DNA of 64,000 nt from Talpa occidentalis (Eukaryota > Chordata > Mammalia > Eulipotyphla > Talpidae). This document shows positions 22,800 to 34,974 of the stretch, in pieces. The position numbers and the translations under genes are program-made. The stretch is from NCBI RefSeq assembly GCF_014898055.3, contig NW_026555331.1, positions 108,559,194-108,623,193 of the forward strand, written 5' to 3'. Under the pieces are notes generated by a model. That model was not told the origin of the DNA and searched no databases. It worked only from the letters and a program-made list of their open reading frames with translations. Position 1 is the stretch's first letter. Each line of letters begins with the position of its first letter.

Positions 22800-24970
22800 A
22801 ACTATTTGTTGATTCCTAATTTAATTCTGTTGTGGTCAGAGAAACACATTTTGGGACTTTGATTCTTTTAAATTTATGAGATTTGTCTTATGGCCTAGAA
22901 TAATTTTATCATAACATCATAACTTCATTTTATCAGTTTTTTACCTTGTGTATTTTGAAATTCTGTTATTTGGTTTTTAAACATTTAAGGTTGTTATGTC
23001 TCATGATGAACTTACCATCTTATTCTTTCTCTCTAGTAGTATTCTTTAAATCTGTTAGTATTCTACTGAATCTGTTAGTAACATAGTCACGCAGTTTTCT
23101 TTTGATTAGTGTTATTCTGTGTCTTTACATTTAAACCACATTTCTGTAACTAGCATATGGTTAGATCTTGCCCTGCCTTTTAATTGGGTTTTTAAGACTA
23201 ATTACATTTTATGTGATTTTTCATGAGGATAGGTTTAAGTCTGTCATTTGGCTATTTGATTTCTGTTTGTACCATCATTCTTTGTTTCCTTTTTCCCAGT
23301 TTTCTGCTTTCTTTTGGAGTTACTCAGTAATTTTTAGGATTCTATTTTGTCTTCATTGGCTTACTAGCCATACTTCTTTGTTTTGTTATTCAGTGGTTGC
23401 TTTACCCTTTGTAGCATATATCTTTAACTTATCACAGTGTACTTCTGTTTCTCATCTTCCAGTGTTTGTGCTATTATTATATATTCAAATTATACACATA
23501 CTATAGACCTCATGTTACATTGTCATTATTTTTGTTTAGATAGCCAACATCATTCAGTGAGATTTAAATTATAAGAAAAATATGTATTTATCCATGTAGT
23601 TGCCATTTCTAGTGCTTTTCATCATTTTGGGTAGCTGTGTATTTCCAACTGGTGTCGTTTTCCTTCTTCCTAACAGACTTCCTTTCATATTTCATTCAGT
23701 GTGGGTGCTTTTGTGATCAATTCTTTTAGTTTGTTACGTATGAAGTTATTTTGCCTTTATGTTTAAGTTATATTCTTTGGGCATAAAATTTTAGCTTGAC
23801 AGATTTCCCTCTGAGGCTGTCCCTCTGTCGCCGTGTTTGTTGCATTCCTGCTTATCTTTGTTCCTTTGTGTATAATGTCTTTTTTCACCGACTGCTTTTC
23901 TGATTTTCTCCTATCACTTGCTTTGAGTAATTAGATTGTAATGTTCTTTTTTCTCTCTTCTTTTGTGCTTAGGATTTGTTGAGCTTCTTGTATCTGAGTT
24001 TGTAGTTTTCATGAAATTTAGAAATTTTTTGACTTTTTATTCTTCAGATATTTTTTCTGTCCTCCATATCTCTCTTCTGACTTGGGAGCTCCAGTGACAC
24101 ATCTATTTAGGCTATTTGAAGCTGACTCAGCTCATAGATTTTTCTTCCATTTTAAAAAAGACTTTTTTTCTATTTCATTTTGGGTAATTTCTGTGCAGTG
24201 ACTATTTTTGTTCTACAATGTCTAAACTATTTATTCCCACCTGGTACAGTTTCCATCTCTAAAACTTCAATTTGGGTGATTTATTTTTTTTAAATATCTT
24301 TTATGTCTCTAACTTTTTGACGATATAGAATGCAATTATTATAATTGCTTGAGTGTCCTTGTTTTATAATTCTAACATTTGTGTCACTTTTGAGTCAGTT
24401 TTAGTTGCTTCATTTTTCTCCTGTTTTTTTAACATGCTTGCTAGTTTTTTATTACATGCTAAATAGTCAATTTTATCTGGTTGGGTGCTAGATATTTTTG
24501 TATTCCTTTAACTGTTCTTTGATCTGGACACAGTTAAGTCACTTGGAAAAGTTTGGATCTTCTTAGGTCTTTTCTGCATTAAAGTTCTGTTTTGTGGGAC
24601 CAGAGCAATGTTTATTTTGCGACTACTGCTGCCTACTCTTGAGGCAAGAGAGCTCTGCTAACTCCCTTTGAATTATAAGGTGTTTCAGTCTGACTGGTTG
24701 GGAACAGGCAGTATTCCAGGCCTCGTAGAGTGCTGGGCACTGCTACCTCTAATCTTTTTGGGTGGTTCTTTCCCTGGCCTGGTATAGTTTCTTTGCATGT
24801 ACTGATAAGTACTCAGCTGACTATTCAGGAGGATTCTTTGCAGATCTTAGAGTTCTCTGTTCTGCTCAGTCCACTTTGGCATACTTGCTGTGTTCTGAAC
24901 CATAAGCTGCCTTGGATTCTCTGAATTCTCATGTTCCATTTCTTTAGCTAGGGGAATCTGCCATGCTTGG
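22800..24970 (-). mobile_element. Old LINE-1, endonuclease region through 5' UTR, antisense
   Basis: Reversed L1 landmarks appear in order: 'tctgttgtggtcagagaaac' and 'tatggcctagaataatttta' (endonuclease part of ORF2), then 'gcataaaattttagcttgac' and 'taggatttgttgagcttctt', typical of upstream L1 sequence. The far end (about 24570-24970) is moderately GC-rich, like the 5' UTR. No intact frame remains. Confidence 0.7.
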
Positions 24971-25024
24971 TCTGGTCACCTCTTTCCTTACCATGGTCTG
25001 GAAACTTTTTTCATTATTGTTCTT

Positions 25025-26220
25025 GGTTCTTATGTTGTAAAATAACTGTCCTTGTTAGTGTGGATTTCTTTCTCAGCTCTCAATTCTATTCCATTGTTCT
25101 GTGTATTTTTATTAAAAAAAATCTAACTGTTTTGATTACTATTGCTTTATAGTATAATTTGAATTCTGGTCACATAATACATCCTTTCTTTTATTTTGTC
25201 AGGATTTCTCTGGTTATTTGGGGTCTTTGTGGGTCTATACAAATCTAAAATATTTGCTTTGTTTCCTTGAAGGAAACTAATGGGATTTTGTTAGGGATTG
25301 CATTAAATCTGTATATTGCTTTGGCATAAGATGGTCATTTTATCAATGTTAGTTATTCCAATCACTGAGCATGGAATATATTTCTGTTTCCTGAGATCTC
25401 ATTTTTTAAAAAAATGTCCTGTGGTTTTCCTTGAACAGGACTTTCACTTCCTTTGTTAATTCTAGGTGTTTAATTCTCTTTGAAGTGATTGTAAATTAAT
25501 TTTTTTCTTGATTTCTTTTGCTTCCACTTCATTGTTTGTATATGAGAATGCAAATGGTATTTATTGTATATTGATTCTGTAACCCACTGCTTTACTATGC
25601 TGATTCTTTTTTTTTTTTTTTTATAGAGGCATGTTTATTTATTTATTTATTTATTATATTTGTTTGTTTGTTTTGTTTATACATGCACTGGGTACAGTCA
25701 GAAGCGCAGGAGGGTGAGAGAATTCACCAGAGCCAGAGCGGGGAGCAGAACAGGCAGAAGGACCGAAGTACGCTGCTGAGGGGAGCAGTGGGTGGCAGGA
25801 GAGGTCTGCGCACCATGTGGGATCCTCCTCCGGGGCCGGGGAGCAGCCGGGGATCGAACCGGCGCCGCAGAGGCTGTGGGTAGCTTCGCAACCCAGCGCT
25901 CAACCGCTGCGCCACCGGGGAGGCCCACTATGCTGATTCTTTCCACAAGTTTTTAGTAGAATTTTTAGGATTTTCTTTATATATTATGTCATATGCAAAT
26001 AATGAGTTTTATTTCTTTTTTTCCTCGGATTCCATTTATTTATTTATTTTCTAATTGCTCTAATTAGGACTTCTAATTACTTTGTTGCCTAATAGTGCTT
26101 ATAGCGGGGGTATGCTTGTTTTGTATCTGATCTTACAGGAAAAGTTTTCATTTTTTTATCTTTGAATATGATGTTAGTTGTGGATTTGTCATATATGACC
26201 TTCATTCAGTAAACAAAAAA
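25025..26220 (-). mobile_element. Old LINE-1 ORF2 fragment, antisense, split by a SINE
   Basis: Reversed ORF2 reverse-transcriptase-proximal sequence: 'ggtttttccttgaacagga'-like patches, 'tgcattaaatctgtatattg' and 'gtaacccactgctttactat'. It continues after the SINE (25611-25926) with 'gcaaataatgagttttattt'. The SINE's target-site duplication lies inside it. Confidence 0.75.
25611..25926 (-). mobile_element. tRNA-derived SINE, type I with extra tail motif, antisense
   Basis: Full head (gatcgaaccgg, ccaccggggaggccc) and body. The tail is extended: beyond the TTTA/TTTG repeats it carries 'atagaggcatgttt' next to a T-run. The target-site duplication actatgctgattcttt lies at 25594-25609 and 25927-25942, exact over 16 bases. 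Confidence 0.95.
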
Positions 26221-26229
26221 CGTATTGTT

Positions 26230-26900
26230 CTTTAGCTTCTTATGCCAGTCCCCAGATTCCTCTCCCTGTATTTTCTGTTTTTGGAGTCTCACTATTTCTA
26301 AGTGAGGTTTCTTTTCATTTTATGAAGCACCTTTAATATTTTTGACTTGGCCAGTTTAGAGGACATGAATACCTTCTACTATTTTTTGTCTGTGAAGCTC
26401 TTTATCCCTCCTTTAGTTTTGAGTTTTAGCTTAACTAGGTAGCAAATTCTTGATTAAAGATCTTTTCCTTTCAGGAATTTGATTATATAATGCCGTCCTC
26501 TTCTGGCTTGTAGGTTTGTCCGAGAAATTGAGTGATAGTGTTATGGGATTTCCCTTATATGTTCCTGATTGTTTTCAAGATTTTCTCTTTATCTTCAATT
26601 TTGCCACTTTAATTTGTAGTATGTCTTGGTGTGAACCGGTATGATTTTTATGGTTTGGATCTCTTTGAACTTATTGTTTCTAGAAGTCTGTTTACTTCCT
26701 CAGTTTGGGATGTTACTGGCTAGTTTTTCTTTAAACATGTCTTCAAAGGATGTCTGTCTTTGTCTCTTTTCTTTATGGAACCCATATGATGCAAATGTAG
26801 TTCTGCCTTATACTGTCCTATAAGTCCCTTACGTTGTCTTCATTTCTTAAAATTCTTTTCTTTTTGTTGGTCTCTTTGCAGCCTTTCCCAATTCCATTTG
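26230..26900 (-). mobile_element. Old LINE-1 5'-region fragment, antisense
   Basis: 'ttttcctttcaggaatttga', 'ttgttttcaagattttctct' and 'gtatgtcttggtgtgaaccg' match the same upstream L1 landmarks seen at 12060-12420 and 23700-24060. Confidence 0.6.
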
Positions 26901-27360
26901 TTAAAAAAGACTATCTTTCCCCTATTATGTATTCTTGAAGACTTTGTCAAAGATCAATTGACTTTAAATGCATAGATTTCTTTCTGGGCTCTTTATTCTG
27001 TTCCATCTATGTATCTGTGTTTTATGCCAGTATTACATTGTTTTGATTACTATAACTCTAGCATATTTTGAAATCAGGTAATATGGTGCTTCCAGGTTTG
27101 TTCGTTTTGCTCAAGATTGCTTTGGCTATTTGGAGTCTTTTGTGGCTCCATATGAATTTAGGATTATTTGTTTCTATTTCTGTGAAAAATATCATTGGAA
27201 TTGTGATAGGGATTTGAGTAGGGGATGTTATAATATGGACATTTTAATGCTAATAATCCATGAACAGAGCATATACTTACATTTATTTTTGTCTTCAATT
27301 CCTTTCACCAATGTGTACCTTTTCAATGTGCAGGTCTTTCACTTTCTTGTTTAAATTTAT
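26900..27360 (-). mobile_element. Old LINE-1 ORF2 fragment, antisense
   Basis: Reversed ORF2: 'gactttgtcaaagatcaatt', 'attgctttggctatttggag', 'tccatatgaatttaggatta'. It ends about 230 bp before the third exon. Confidence 0.75.
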
Positions 27361-27594
27361 GTGAGGGTTTTTGAATCACTGATAAGCTAATATCCTTTAG
27401 TCAAAGATGGGGCAAAAATCTTTTTGTATTTATAATATGACAGAAATAAGGCCATAGCAAAAGAAACAAAAGAAGTGAATGAAGATTAAGTAATCTGCTT
27501 TTGTTGTAAAGCATTTTCTTTATTGCATTGATATGAAAGTGACCAACATATTTTGTTTTTAGCAACCAAATTTATCCTGGGTTTTGCTTTGCAG

Positions 27595-27778
27595 GTGGAT
27601 TGGACTCTCAATATTGGGGAGCAAGCCCTGGACATATGTATTGTCTCTTTTAATCAGTCAGCATCATCTGTTTTTGTTCTTGGTGAGAGAAACTTCTTTT
27701 GTCTGAAGGATAATGGACAAATTCGATTCATGAAGAAACTTGATAGTAGCCCAAGTTGTTTTCTCCCATATTGCTCAG
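27595..27778 (+). CDS. BBS9: BBS9 coding exon, third in window
   Basis: This 184-bp exon continues the propeller. The acceptor is TTTGCAG ending at 27594 and the donor is GTGTAG at 27779, weaker than the other three donors. Sixty-one codons are open, from VDWTLNIGEQALDICIVSFN through FVLGERNFFCLKDNGQIRFM to FLPYCS, with one base of a split Val codon at the end. The alternating hydrophobic strands and the 'NFFCLKDNGQIRF' pattern fit a propeller blade. One residue deserves checking: the sequence reads KKLDSSPSCF, where I recall KKLDWSPSCF in the human protein. A Trp-to-Ser change needs a single base, but the comparison is from memory. The next intron is only 631 bp. Confidence 0.95.
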
Positions 27779-28409
27779 GTGTGTAGAAAGATTTTCCTTT
27801 ATTTTTCCATGTCATATATATGAGATAAAGCAACACTTGCATGCATATATTTTAAACCTGTAGGAAAATAATTTTATACTGAATATGTAATGAAATTTTA
27901 ACTTTCACAGTTTGAATAGAAATTTGATATAAAGTACACATTTGGTTTTGTCAGTCATTTTACTCTGTATGACATGGCTTTTAGACTTGGCTTCCAGTTT
28001 ACATCAGTGCTTTCCAAAATGTGACTTCAAGATGCTTCCAAGAGAACATCAGACCCTTTTGTAATCATAATGAAGCATAGCGATGTCTAATCGAATGACT
28101 TATCTGTAGTGAATGCCCAGTAAATCATTAGCTTACATGTATTAAAATATTAATAAGATTCAAATTTTTGAGATGAAATGCAAACATGTTGGCCACTATC
28201 TAGTTATAGTTTCCAACTATGTAAAATCATTTTCTTCTTCTTGATATTGGTAGTTTGAAGTTGAAAAATGTTTTATTAGTTAAAGTCTTTATGCATTAAG
28301 ACCAAGATATTAGAATTAGTCTGTATCATTAATCTTTTAAAAGGGACATGATATAATTTTGCAAATGACTGTTTTCTTATTATTCTCTTTTTCTATCTTC
28401 AACCTGCAG
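27779..28409 (+). other. BBS9: BBS9 intron, 631 bp
   Basis: Short intron bounded by GTGTAG and TGCAG. I see no interspersed repeat in it. Confidence 0.9.
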
Positions 28410-28539
28410 TTTCTGAAGGAACAATTAATACTCTGATTGGAAACCATAATAGCATGCTGCATATTTATCAGGATGTGACACTGAAGTGGGCAACTCAGCT
28501 TCCTCACATTCCTGTAGTAGTACGAGTGGGCTGTTTGCA
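28410..28539 (+). CDS. BBS9: BBS9 coding exon, fourth and last in window
   Basis: This 130-bp exon has acceptor ACCTGCAG ending at 28409 and a strong GTAAGT donor at 28540. The first two bases complete the Val codon begun in the previous exon. Forty-two codons follow (SEGTINTLIGNHNSMLHIYQ, then DVTLKWATQLPHIPVVVRVGCL), and two bases (CA) remain for a split His or Gln codon. It corresponds to about residues 296-339 of BBS9 (remembered numbering), late in the N-terminal propeller. The following exon should start with one base completing the codon and then encode DLKGV or similar. I looked for it and did not find it in the remaining 35 kb. Confidence 0.95.
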
Positions 28540-28980
28540 GTAAGTGATTTAACTTAATGTTTTTTTAAATGAGGATCTTAATCAAGGAATTCTCTAGAAG
28601 TTTTATGAAACAAATGGCAAGTGATTTCACTAAAAAGTGACAAGTGGCCTCGTAGTATGAATGTCAAAAATATAAATAATTTAAAATGAAACTTACTGGG
28701 AAAGGGTATTAAAAAGATTTAACTAACACTATTAATCATTTTTTTTATTTAGTATCTTTTCTAAGAAATCTTTGGAAATTTAAAATTTTGAGAAAATGGT
28801 TTACCTGATAGGTTATTTTCTTTAAAATAGAAAAGAATTTCCTCAAGCATATAATGATCCCCTTTAGAGATTATTTATTGATAGACTGTGTTAATAGTAC
28901 ACTTCAGAGCTTGTTTCAGATCTTATTCTGTCCTGTAGTGTGGAATTGCTAATGACTAAGGTTTCAGACAGTTTTGATTT

Positions 28981-29245
28981 TTTTTAAAGATTTATTTATT
29001 TATGCATACAAGAGCTGGGGTACAGGCCAGAGATGCGGGGGGGTTGAGAGGATTCACCAGAGACAGAGGGGAGCAGAACAGGCAGACTGAAACACACTGC
29101 TGAGGGGCGCAGTGGGAGAGACAGGAGAGGTCTGCTTCGCCATGTGGGTTGCTCCCTGGCCAGCCAGGGATTGAACTCGTGCTGCAGAGGCTGTGGATTG
29201 CTTCATAGTGTGGTGCTTAACCCCTTGCACCACCAGGGAGGTCCC
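28981..29245 (-). mobile_element. tRNA-derived SINE, type II, antisense
   Basis: 'gtacaggccagagatgcggg', 'tgagaggattcaccagagac' and head end 'gcttaaccccttgcaccacc'. Flanking repeats cagttttgattt (28969) and cagtttcgattt (29244) differ at one base. Confidence 0.95.
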
Positions 29246-30110
29246 AGTTTCGATTTTAAATAGGGTTGCTTTGCATTTAAAATGAAAGACAAAATCCAAA
29301 TCTTAAATTAAAAAAATTATAAAAATAAGAGAATGAGAATTCTTAATTATGTTATTTTCTAGATCATCATTATAAAGGGCAAGATCCTAGTGAACTCTTT
29401 TGCATCTCAGATTATATTTAGTCATTGAAAATCTCAGTAACTGTATAAAAACACAACTTTCTTTAAAGTTTTATAGATGCCCAGGTCTATTCACTTATGC
29501 TCTTTTAGACCACTTGATTGCACATTTAAAAACCATATGTAAAATGACACTTATAGTATTTCATCACTACTATTAATACTCCCAAACTGAGAGGTTGAGA
29601 TTGTAATATTATTGTTGATACTCAGAAAAGGACATTAATGTTTGTATTAATGGTTAATCTAAGGTCTAAATATTGGAAAAATGGAAACTGTTTTGGAAAT
29701 ATTTAATATTTTTAAAAGAAGTTTCTCATGTTTCATGAGAAAATATGCTCAAATAATAGTTATATACTTAACACAAATTTTAGTTATATATAAAAAAATT
29801 TAAAATTTTGAGATTGATTTTTACCACCAGATGGTTATTTTAGTTGAATGAAACCCTGAGACTCACCAACATTTTGCAACAGATTTACTTGGAAGGATTT
29901 AGGACAGTGAAAATACCTTGCCAACAAGGCAACATCAAGTATTTCTCATCTGGGAGAGTAATTCTCACAGCAGTACTTAGATCCATCCAAGAACTGTTCT
30001 TTTTGGCCCCACCAAGTGACAGCTGAGATATAAGAAGACAGTTTCATAGTTGTAGGTATGAGGCCTCTCTTGGCTTATAGTCTCCTTGCCCCTCAGGAGC
30101 CAATATCTTT
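29246..30110 (+). other. Intronic sequence without recognised features
   Basis: AT-rich unique-looking sequence. I see nothing assignable. Confidence 0.5.
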
Positions 30111-30130
30111 ATTTATTTATTTATTTTTTA

Positions 30131-30434
30131 GCTTTTTTTTTTTTTTTTTTTTAATAGAGGCATGTTTTATTTATTTATTTATTTGTTTGTTTGTTTTTGT
30201 TTATACATGCACTGGGTACAGTCAGAAGCACGGGAGGGTGAGAGAATTCACCAGAGTCAGAGGGGGGAGCAGAGCAGGCAGAAGGACCGAAGCACACTGC
30301 TGAGGGGAGCAGCGGGCGGCAGGAGAGGTCTGCGCGCCATGTGGGACCCTCCTCCGGTGGCCGGGGAGCAGCTGGGGATCGAACCGGCGCCGCAGAGGCC
30401 GCGGGCAGCTTCGCAACCCAGCGCTCAACCACTG
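30131..30434 (-). mobile_element. tRNA-derived SINE, type I with extra tail motif, antisense, 5'-truncated
   Basis: Tail with T-run, 'aatagaggcatgttt' and TTTA/TTTG repeats, then the complete body. The head stops at 'gcgctcaaccactg', so about 17 bases of the 5' end are absent. No convincing target-site duplication is visible. Confidence 0.9.
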
Positions 30435-31430
30435 GGTTGGTTTGTATGCTAGGGCACAGTAGAATGATGGATAAATACCTTATTAAGAACATTTAGTTGA
30501 AATACTTATCTTGCACATATTTTATTCATAAGGGATGTGTCTATTCACATATTCTGGGTAACTCGAAGACATGACTTCTGGGTAGATATTTATGGTTAAT
30601 TTATCAGTAGTTTACAGTCCAGATGTAACTTACAAGCTAAGAATTTAATAGGAACTGAAATTGTTGAATAAAAAGCTGAATTTCTATATTGTATGAATCA
30701 AGATGCTTATATTCTAAAGTAGACTGTCACATCTAAACTTAGTTATTTCTGAGTGGTTTCCTATTTATCATAGTTGTTTCAAGATCATAATTATAAACAT
30801 CTAAATGCAAATATTGCCATTAGTGTTTTCTACAGTTAATCAATATATAGCAATAAATTCTATTCAATGAGAGATTTTTCTTTTATATACTTTTGCAGAA
30901 CAGTTTGAAAGAATTTTATTTTAATTTTCATTAGATTTTAAAAGTGATTATTCCCACTCTAATAGCTCTAGCATATTTAGGAGTTATTATTTGAAATTAG
31001 AAACACTGAAATAATTTTGTTCTTGCTTTTATAATCTTGAGAGTTAAAATTTTTTTTGGTAGAAGCTTTCTTTGTTAAATGTGTTTATTTGTAAAGGGAA
31101 TTGCTGTTATTTTAATGTTTCTTTTCAATGAATATAAAATACTGGATTTTGGTCAATTTGATGCAATTATACTTAATAACAGCATTTTAGTTGGAGACTA
31201 ATATGTTTTATTTCCTACGCCCACCTACTTGGCAGTCAAAGTCCTCTTTACCTTGTTTACTATAAACCATTTCTAAATCTGTGCTTCCTTCTTTCTTTCC
31301 AGGATAAATAGCAGTTTCGATTTTAAATAGTGTTCTTTTTGTTCAGTTATTTAAATTTTTATGGATTAGACTGAAAATGTGAAATAAATATATAGGTTAC
31401 AGAATCAGAAGAACCTGAATGTGATAATGT
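30435..31430 (+). other. Intronic sequence without recognised features
   Basis: AT-rich unique-looking sequence. I see no reading frame or repeat of note. Confidence 0.5.
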
Positions 31431-31434
31431 TTTG

Positions 31435-31650
31435 TATTGCTATTATTTTTTTCCCTAATGTCTTAATTGGCTCCCCTATATTCCTCCTATAAGTGAAACC
31501 ATCCAATATTTTTCTTTTTCCTTCTGACTTATTTCACTGGGCATAATTCCTTCTTGCTCCATCCACATTGCTGTGAATGGCATGAGTTTATCTTTTTGGA
31601 TTGCTGAATAGTATTCCATTGTGTATATATACTAATGTGGTGATCTTTAG
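31435..31650 (-). mobile_element. LINE-1 3' end fragment, antisense
   Basis: 'ctgacttatttcactgggca', 'ctccatccacattgctgtga' and 'tgctgaatagtattccattg' are the reversed L1 ORF2 C-terminus. Short 5'-truncated copy. Confidence 0.85.
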
Positions 31651-31883
31651 ATTTAATGTTGCTTGGATTTTATATTGATAGAACAAAAATTATGTTTAGC
31701 CATGTGGTTGTCATGTGATCTGTCATTTGGTATGGCACTTTTATAAATTGCAGTATGACTACTCTGTTAAGTGTTTTATTCACTTGGAAAAGACATGTAG
31801 TAGTCATATAATTAAGATAAAAACTGTACTCTTATTGTTATTTGTTAGCTGGGGTGATCACTCTCAGAAAAATTCTGCTTATA

Positions 31884-32150
31884 GGGCCTCCCCGGTGGTG
31901 CAGCAGTTGAGCGCTGGGTTGCGAAGCTGCCCGCAGCCTCTGCAGTGCCGGTTCGATCCCTGGCTGCTCCCTGACCACCGGAGGAGGGTCCTGCATAGCG
32001 CGCAGACCTCTCCTGCCGCCCGCTGCTCCCCTCAGCAGTGTACTTTGGTCCTTCTGCCTGCTCTGCTCCCCGCTCTGGCTCTGGTGAATTCTCTCACCCT
32101 CCCGCGCTTCTGACTACCCAGTGCTTGTATAAATAAATAAATCTTAAAAA
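31884..32150 (+). mobile_element. tRNA-derived SINE, type I, sense, near complete
   Basis: A good reference copy. Head 'gggcctccccggtggtgcag', A box 'tggtgcagcag', B box 'ggttcgatccc', then the body and 'gtgcttgtataaataaataa' with A-tail. The target-site duplication aaaaattctgcttata (31868-31883, 32151-32166) is exact over 16 bases. Confidence 0.97.
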
Positions 32151-32169
32151 AAAAATTCTGCTTATAAAA

Positions 32170-33020
32170 GTTATAAATCTACTTGATTTTATGTTTTCAT
32201 TATCATATTTTTATGTAATAATGTAAAACACAGAATCCTCCATTCTAATGAAAAGCTTAATAGTAATTACAGTACCAGATAGTTTATGTTCCATAGTAAA
32301 TCTGTTTAATTTGTCTTCCAGAGATTTTAGAAACACTATATAACCATGGATAAGGAGTTGCACTTAGAATGATAGTTGGATTTGTAATTTTCTGTTTTAT
32401 CAATTAAATGTTTTAATAGTAGAATTATTCTTATTACCGTGTGTTTCCACTGAAAAATTTCTTAATTTGCTTTTCTATTTATTTCTCTCTATATATTTTA
32501 CATCATTGTTCATTTTTGTACAGTTTGCTTTCTCAGCTCAGGTGTAGTCCATTTGAGAACTACAATCTTAAGGGAAGTTTACTACCTCAATAACAGTATG
32601 TTATTTAAAGTTATAATTGTAAACACCTGCAAACCCACAAAACAGAAATCTACAGCAAAAATGATTTCTTTTGGAGTATGAGACTGAATGGTGGAAAGAT
32701 CTGGATATGCTTTTTAAATATCTTTTAGAAAGGCTCAGGTATTCTAAAAATTAACTCTAGTCTTTGGAAAAATAACGATGGATGCTGCCAAGGCTTTTCC
32801 ATTTAAATCTAAAATAGTTCAAACATAAAATAGACTTAAACATAAATACTGTAGAATGAATGAAAAGTGAACAATAAATGGCTATTTTAATTAAGAAAAA
32901 TAATATAAAATTATTCATTTTTCTTTTTATGTAGTCAAGTGTAAACTAGAAATTTCTAGTATTTTATTATTCAAAATAGGATGAAAGAAACAGTACCATT
33001 TGCTTCAGGATGTAGCATTT
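32170..33020 (+). other. Intronic sequence without recognised features
   Basis: AT-rich unique-looking sequence. Nothing assignable. Confidence 0.5.
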
Positions 33021-33036
33021 CAAAACACTACCTTTT

Positions 33037-33298
33037 GGGCCTCCCCGGTGATGCAGCGGTTGAGTGCTGGGCTGCGAAGCTCTGCAGCGCCGGTTCGATC
33101 CCCCGCTGCCGGGTGAGGGTCCCACATGGCGCGCAGACCTCTCCTGCCACCCGCTGCTCCCCTCAGCAGTGTACTTCAAATCTCTGCCTGCTCTGCTCTC
33201 CCTTCTGGCTCCGGTGAATTCTCTCACCCTCCCAACCCGCGCGTCTGACTGTACCCAGTGCTTGTATAAATAAATAAATCTTTCAAAAAAAAAAAAAC
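33037..33298 (+). mobile_element. tRNA-derived SINE, type I, sense
   Basis: 'gggcctccccggtgatgcag' head and B box 'ggttcgatccc', with about 13 bases lost between A and B boxes. The tail is 'cttgtataaataaataaatc' plus an A-run. The flanking repeat is approximate (cactaccttttg near 33027; actctaccttttat near 33308). Confidence 0.93.
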
Positions 33299-33455
33299 AA
33301 AACAAAAAACTCTACCTTTTATCTTTTACTTATATTCTTTTCAAGAGCAATTTTTCTCCTCTTCTTATTCCAACTTGTTACCTTTATATTTTGAGTGAGT
33401 AGGTACAGTTCATATTAATTGAACACTCATATGAATTGAGGAAAAAAAAATTCTC

Positions 33456-34031
33456 CACCTGTACACCTATGTTTATTGCAGCACTATTTACGATAGGTAA
33501 AACCTGGAAACAACCCAAATGCTCAAAAATAGATGACTGGATCAAGAAGATGTGGTATATATACACAATGGAATATTATTCAGCAATCAAAAAAGATAAA
33601 CTCATGCCATTTGCAGCAACGTGGATGGAACTAGAAGGAATTATGCTCAGTGAAATAAGCCAGAAGGAAAAGGAAAAATATCGGATGGTTTCACTTATAG
33701 CAGGAATATAGGAAAACCAAATAAGACATCAGTGTAAAAAAAATAACAGTACGAAATACAACAAAGCAAAAACGGACAATTATAAATCAGAGACATACTG
33801 CAGGGGAGGGGGAGGGCGACGAATCAGAGGGAGGGAGGTAGGAGCACAGGGGTCTGAGGTGATGGTGCACGGGTGCATTGGTGAAGGAAACTCTGTGGCG
33901 ACTACACCTGAGGGGTTGGGGGGAAGCAAATATTGTTAAAAATGAACAATGATGTAAAAAAAAATAAAAATGAAAAAAATTAAAGAAAATATTTTAACCA
34001 CAACAAACAAACAAACCCCACCCCCCCCAAA
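33456..34031 (+). mobile_element. LINE-1 3' end, sense, 5'-truncated
   Basis: The ORF2 C-terminus is open on the + strand to the stop at 33709-33711 ([40 protein letters not shown], ending [10 protein letters not shown]). It is followed by a G-rich 3' UTR and A-rich tail. The flanking repeat aaaaaaaaattctc (33442, 34032) is a plausible target-site duplication. Its sense orientation and different 3' UTR mark it as another subfamily than the copy at 59602-61128. Confidence 0.9.
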
Positions 34032-34045
34032 AAAAAAAAATTCTC

Positions 34046-34970
34046 TACTTTTCAGTATTTCAACTAGGCTCATACTGTGTAAATGTAGTGTGGGACTCAA
34101 AGTGTGTGAATGGGCAGGGGGCAGGTTTAGTTTCTATGGAAATAATATCCACAGTACTTAAAGTTTAGTGGAAACAAAAAATTAAAGCTCAGTCACATTG
34201 GGAATAATGGAGAGATGCAATTGGAAAAGTTATTTCACCCCTTTTTCAACTTCTGCAGGCATCCAGAAGGCAGGAAATGCTTTTTTCCTCCATTGCATCT
34301 ATTGTTCTTTAGGGTAACTTAAATCACTGCAACTACTGCAATCATTAAAGCATCACTATATAAAAATGGCTGAATTTTGAGCTTATTGCGTAGTTTTATG
34401 GAAAGAAGATTACAAAAATCAAAGTTATAGTTTGTTGAAAGATTTGCTCTTTAGTTTTTAGTTTTTTATTTTTATTATTTTTTTGTGTGTAGTATACTGT
34501 TATGATAGAAGTAATGCCCATTCTCTAAGATTAGACCAAATTTTCCTTATTTGAGTTGGTATAGACAATTTATAATGACTAAGAATTAAACATAGAGATT
34601 TCATTATGTAGCATGTAAATGAGTTTTTGAGTGATGTATATAATATGCATTTTTTTATTCTCCCCCCCACAGCTTTCTTAGAAATGGAAATATGTATTGT
34701 TATTTTCTGCATGAAATTTACTTTTAAGGAAGTAGTTAAAATAAAGGTTATAGGTGCCAAAATACCATTTTTGGAGTTTAAAATTTATAAAAAATAGGGT
34801 ACTGAGCAAATAAATTCTTTAACATGAAATATTATAGTTTTATTTATTGCCTGTTTAAAGACAGATATCATAAATTTTTGGTTTGTTGCTGTTTTGGCAA
34901 CAAACAGAATTTTTGCTTGCAAGTACAGAATTTAGTTATTGCATTCTTGTCTTTAAAATTGTATTTTTTT
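34046..34970 (+). other. Intronic sequence without recognised features
   Basis: AT-rich unique-looking DNA. Nothing assignable. Confidence 0.5.
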
Positions 34971-34974
34971 TTTT

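Larger units (their letters stand above)
21143..27594 (+). other. BBS9: BBS9 intron, about 6.5 kb
   Basis: Bounded by GTAAGG and CAG. Two antisense SINEs (21333-21624 and 25611-25926) and a run of old antisense L1 fragments from 22800 to 27360 fill most of it. Confidence 0.9.

Noticed and set aside
25668..25883. GC-rich frames such as those at 25668, 30162, 38917, 41403, 53419 and 54877
   Set aside because: They are the same SINE strand read repeatedly. The peptides are near copies of one another and begin and end at the repeat.
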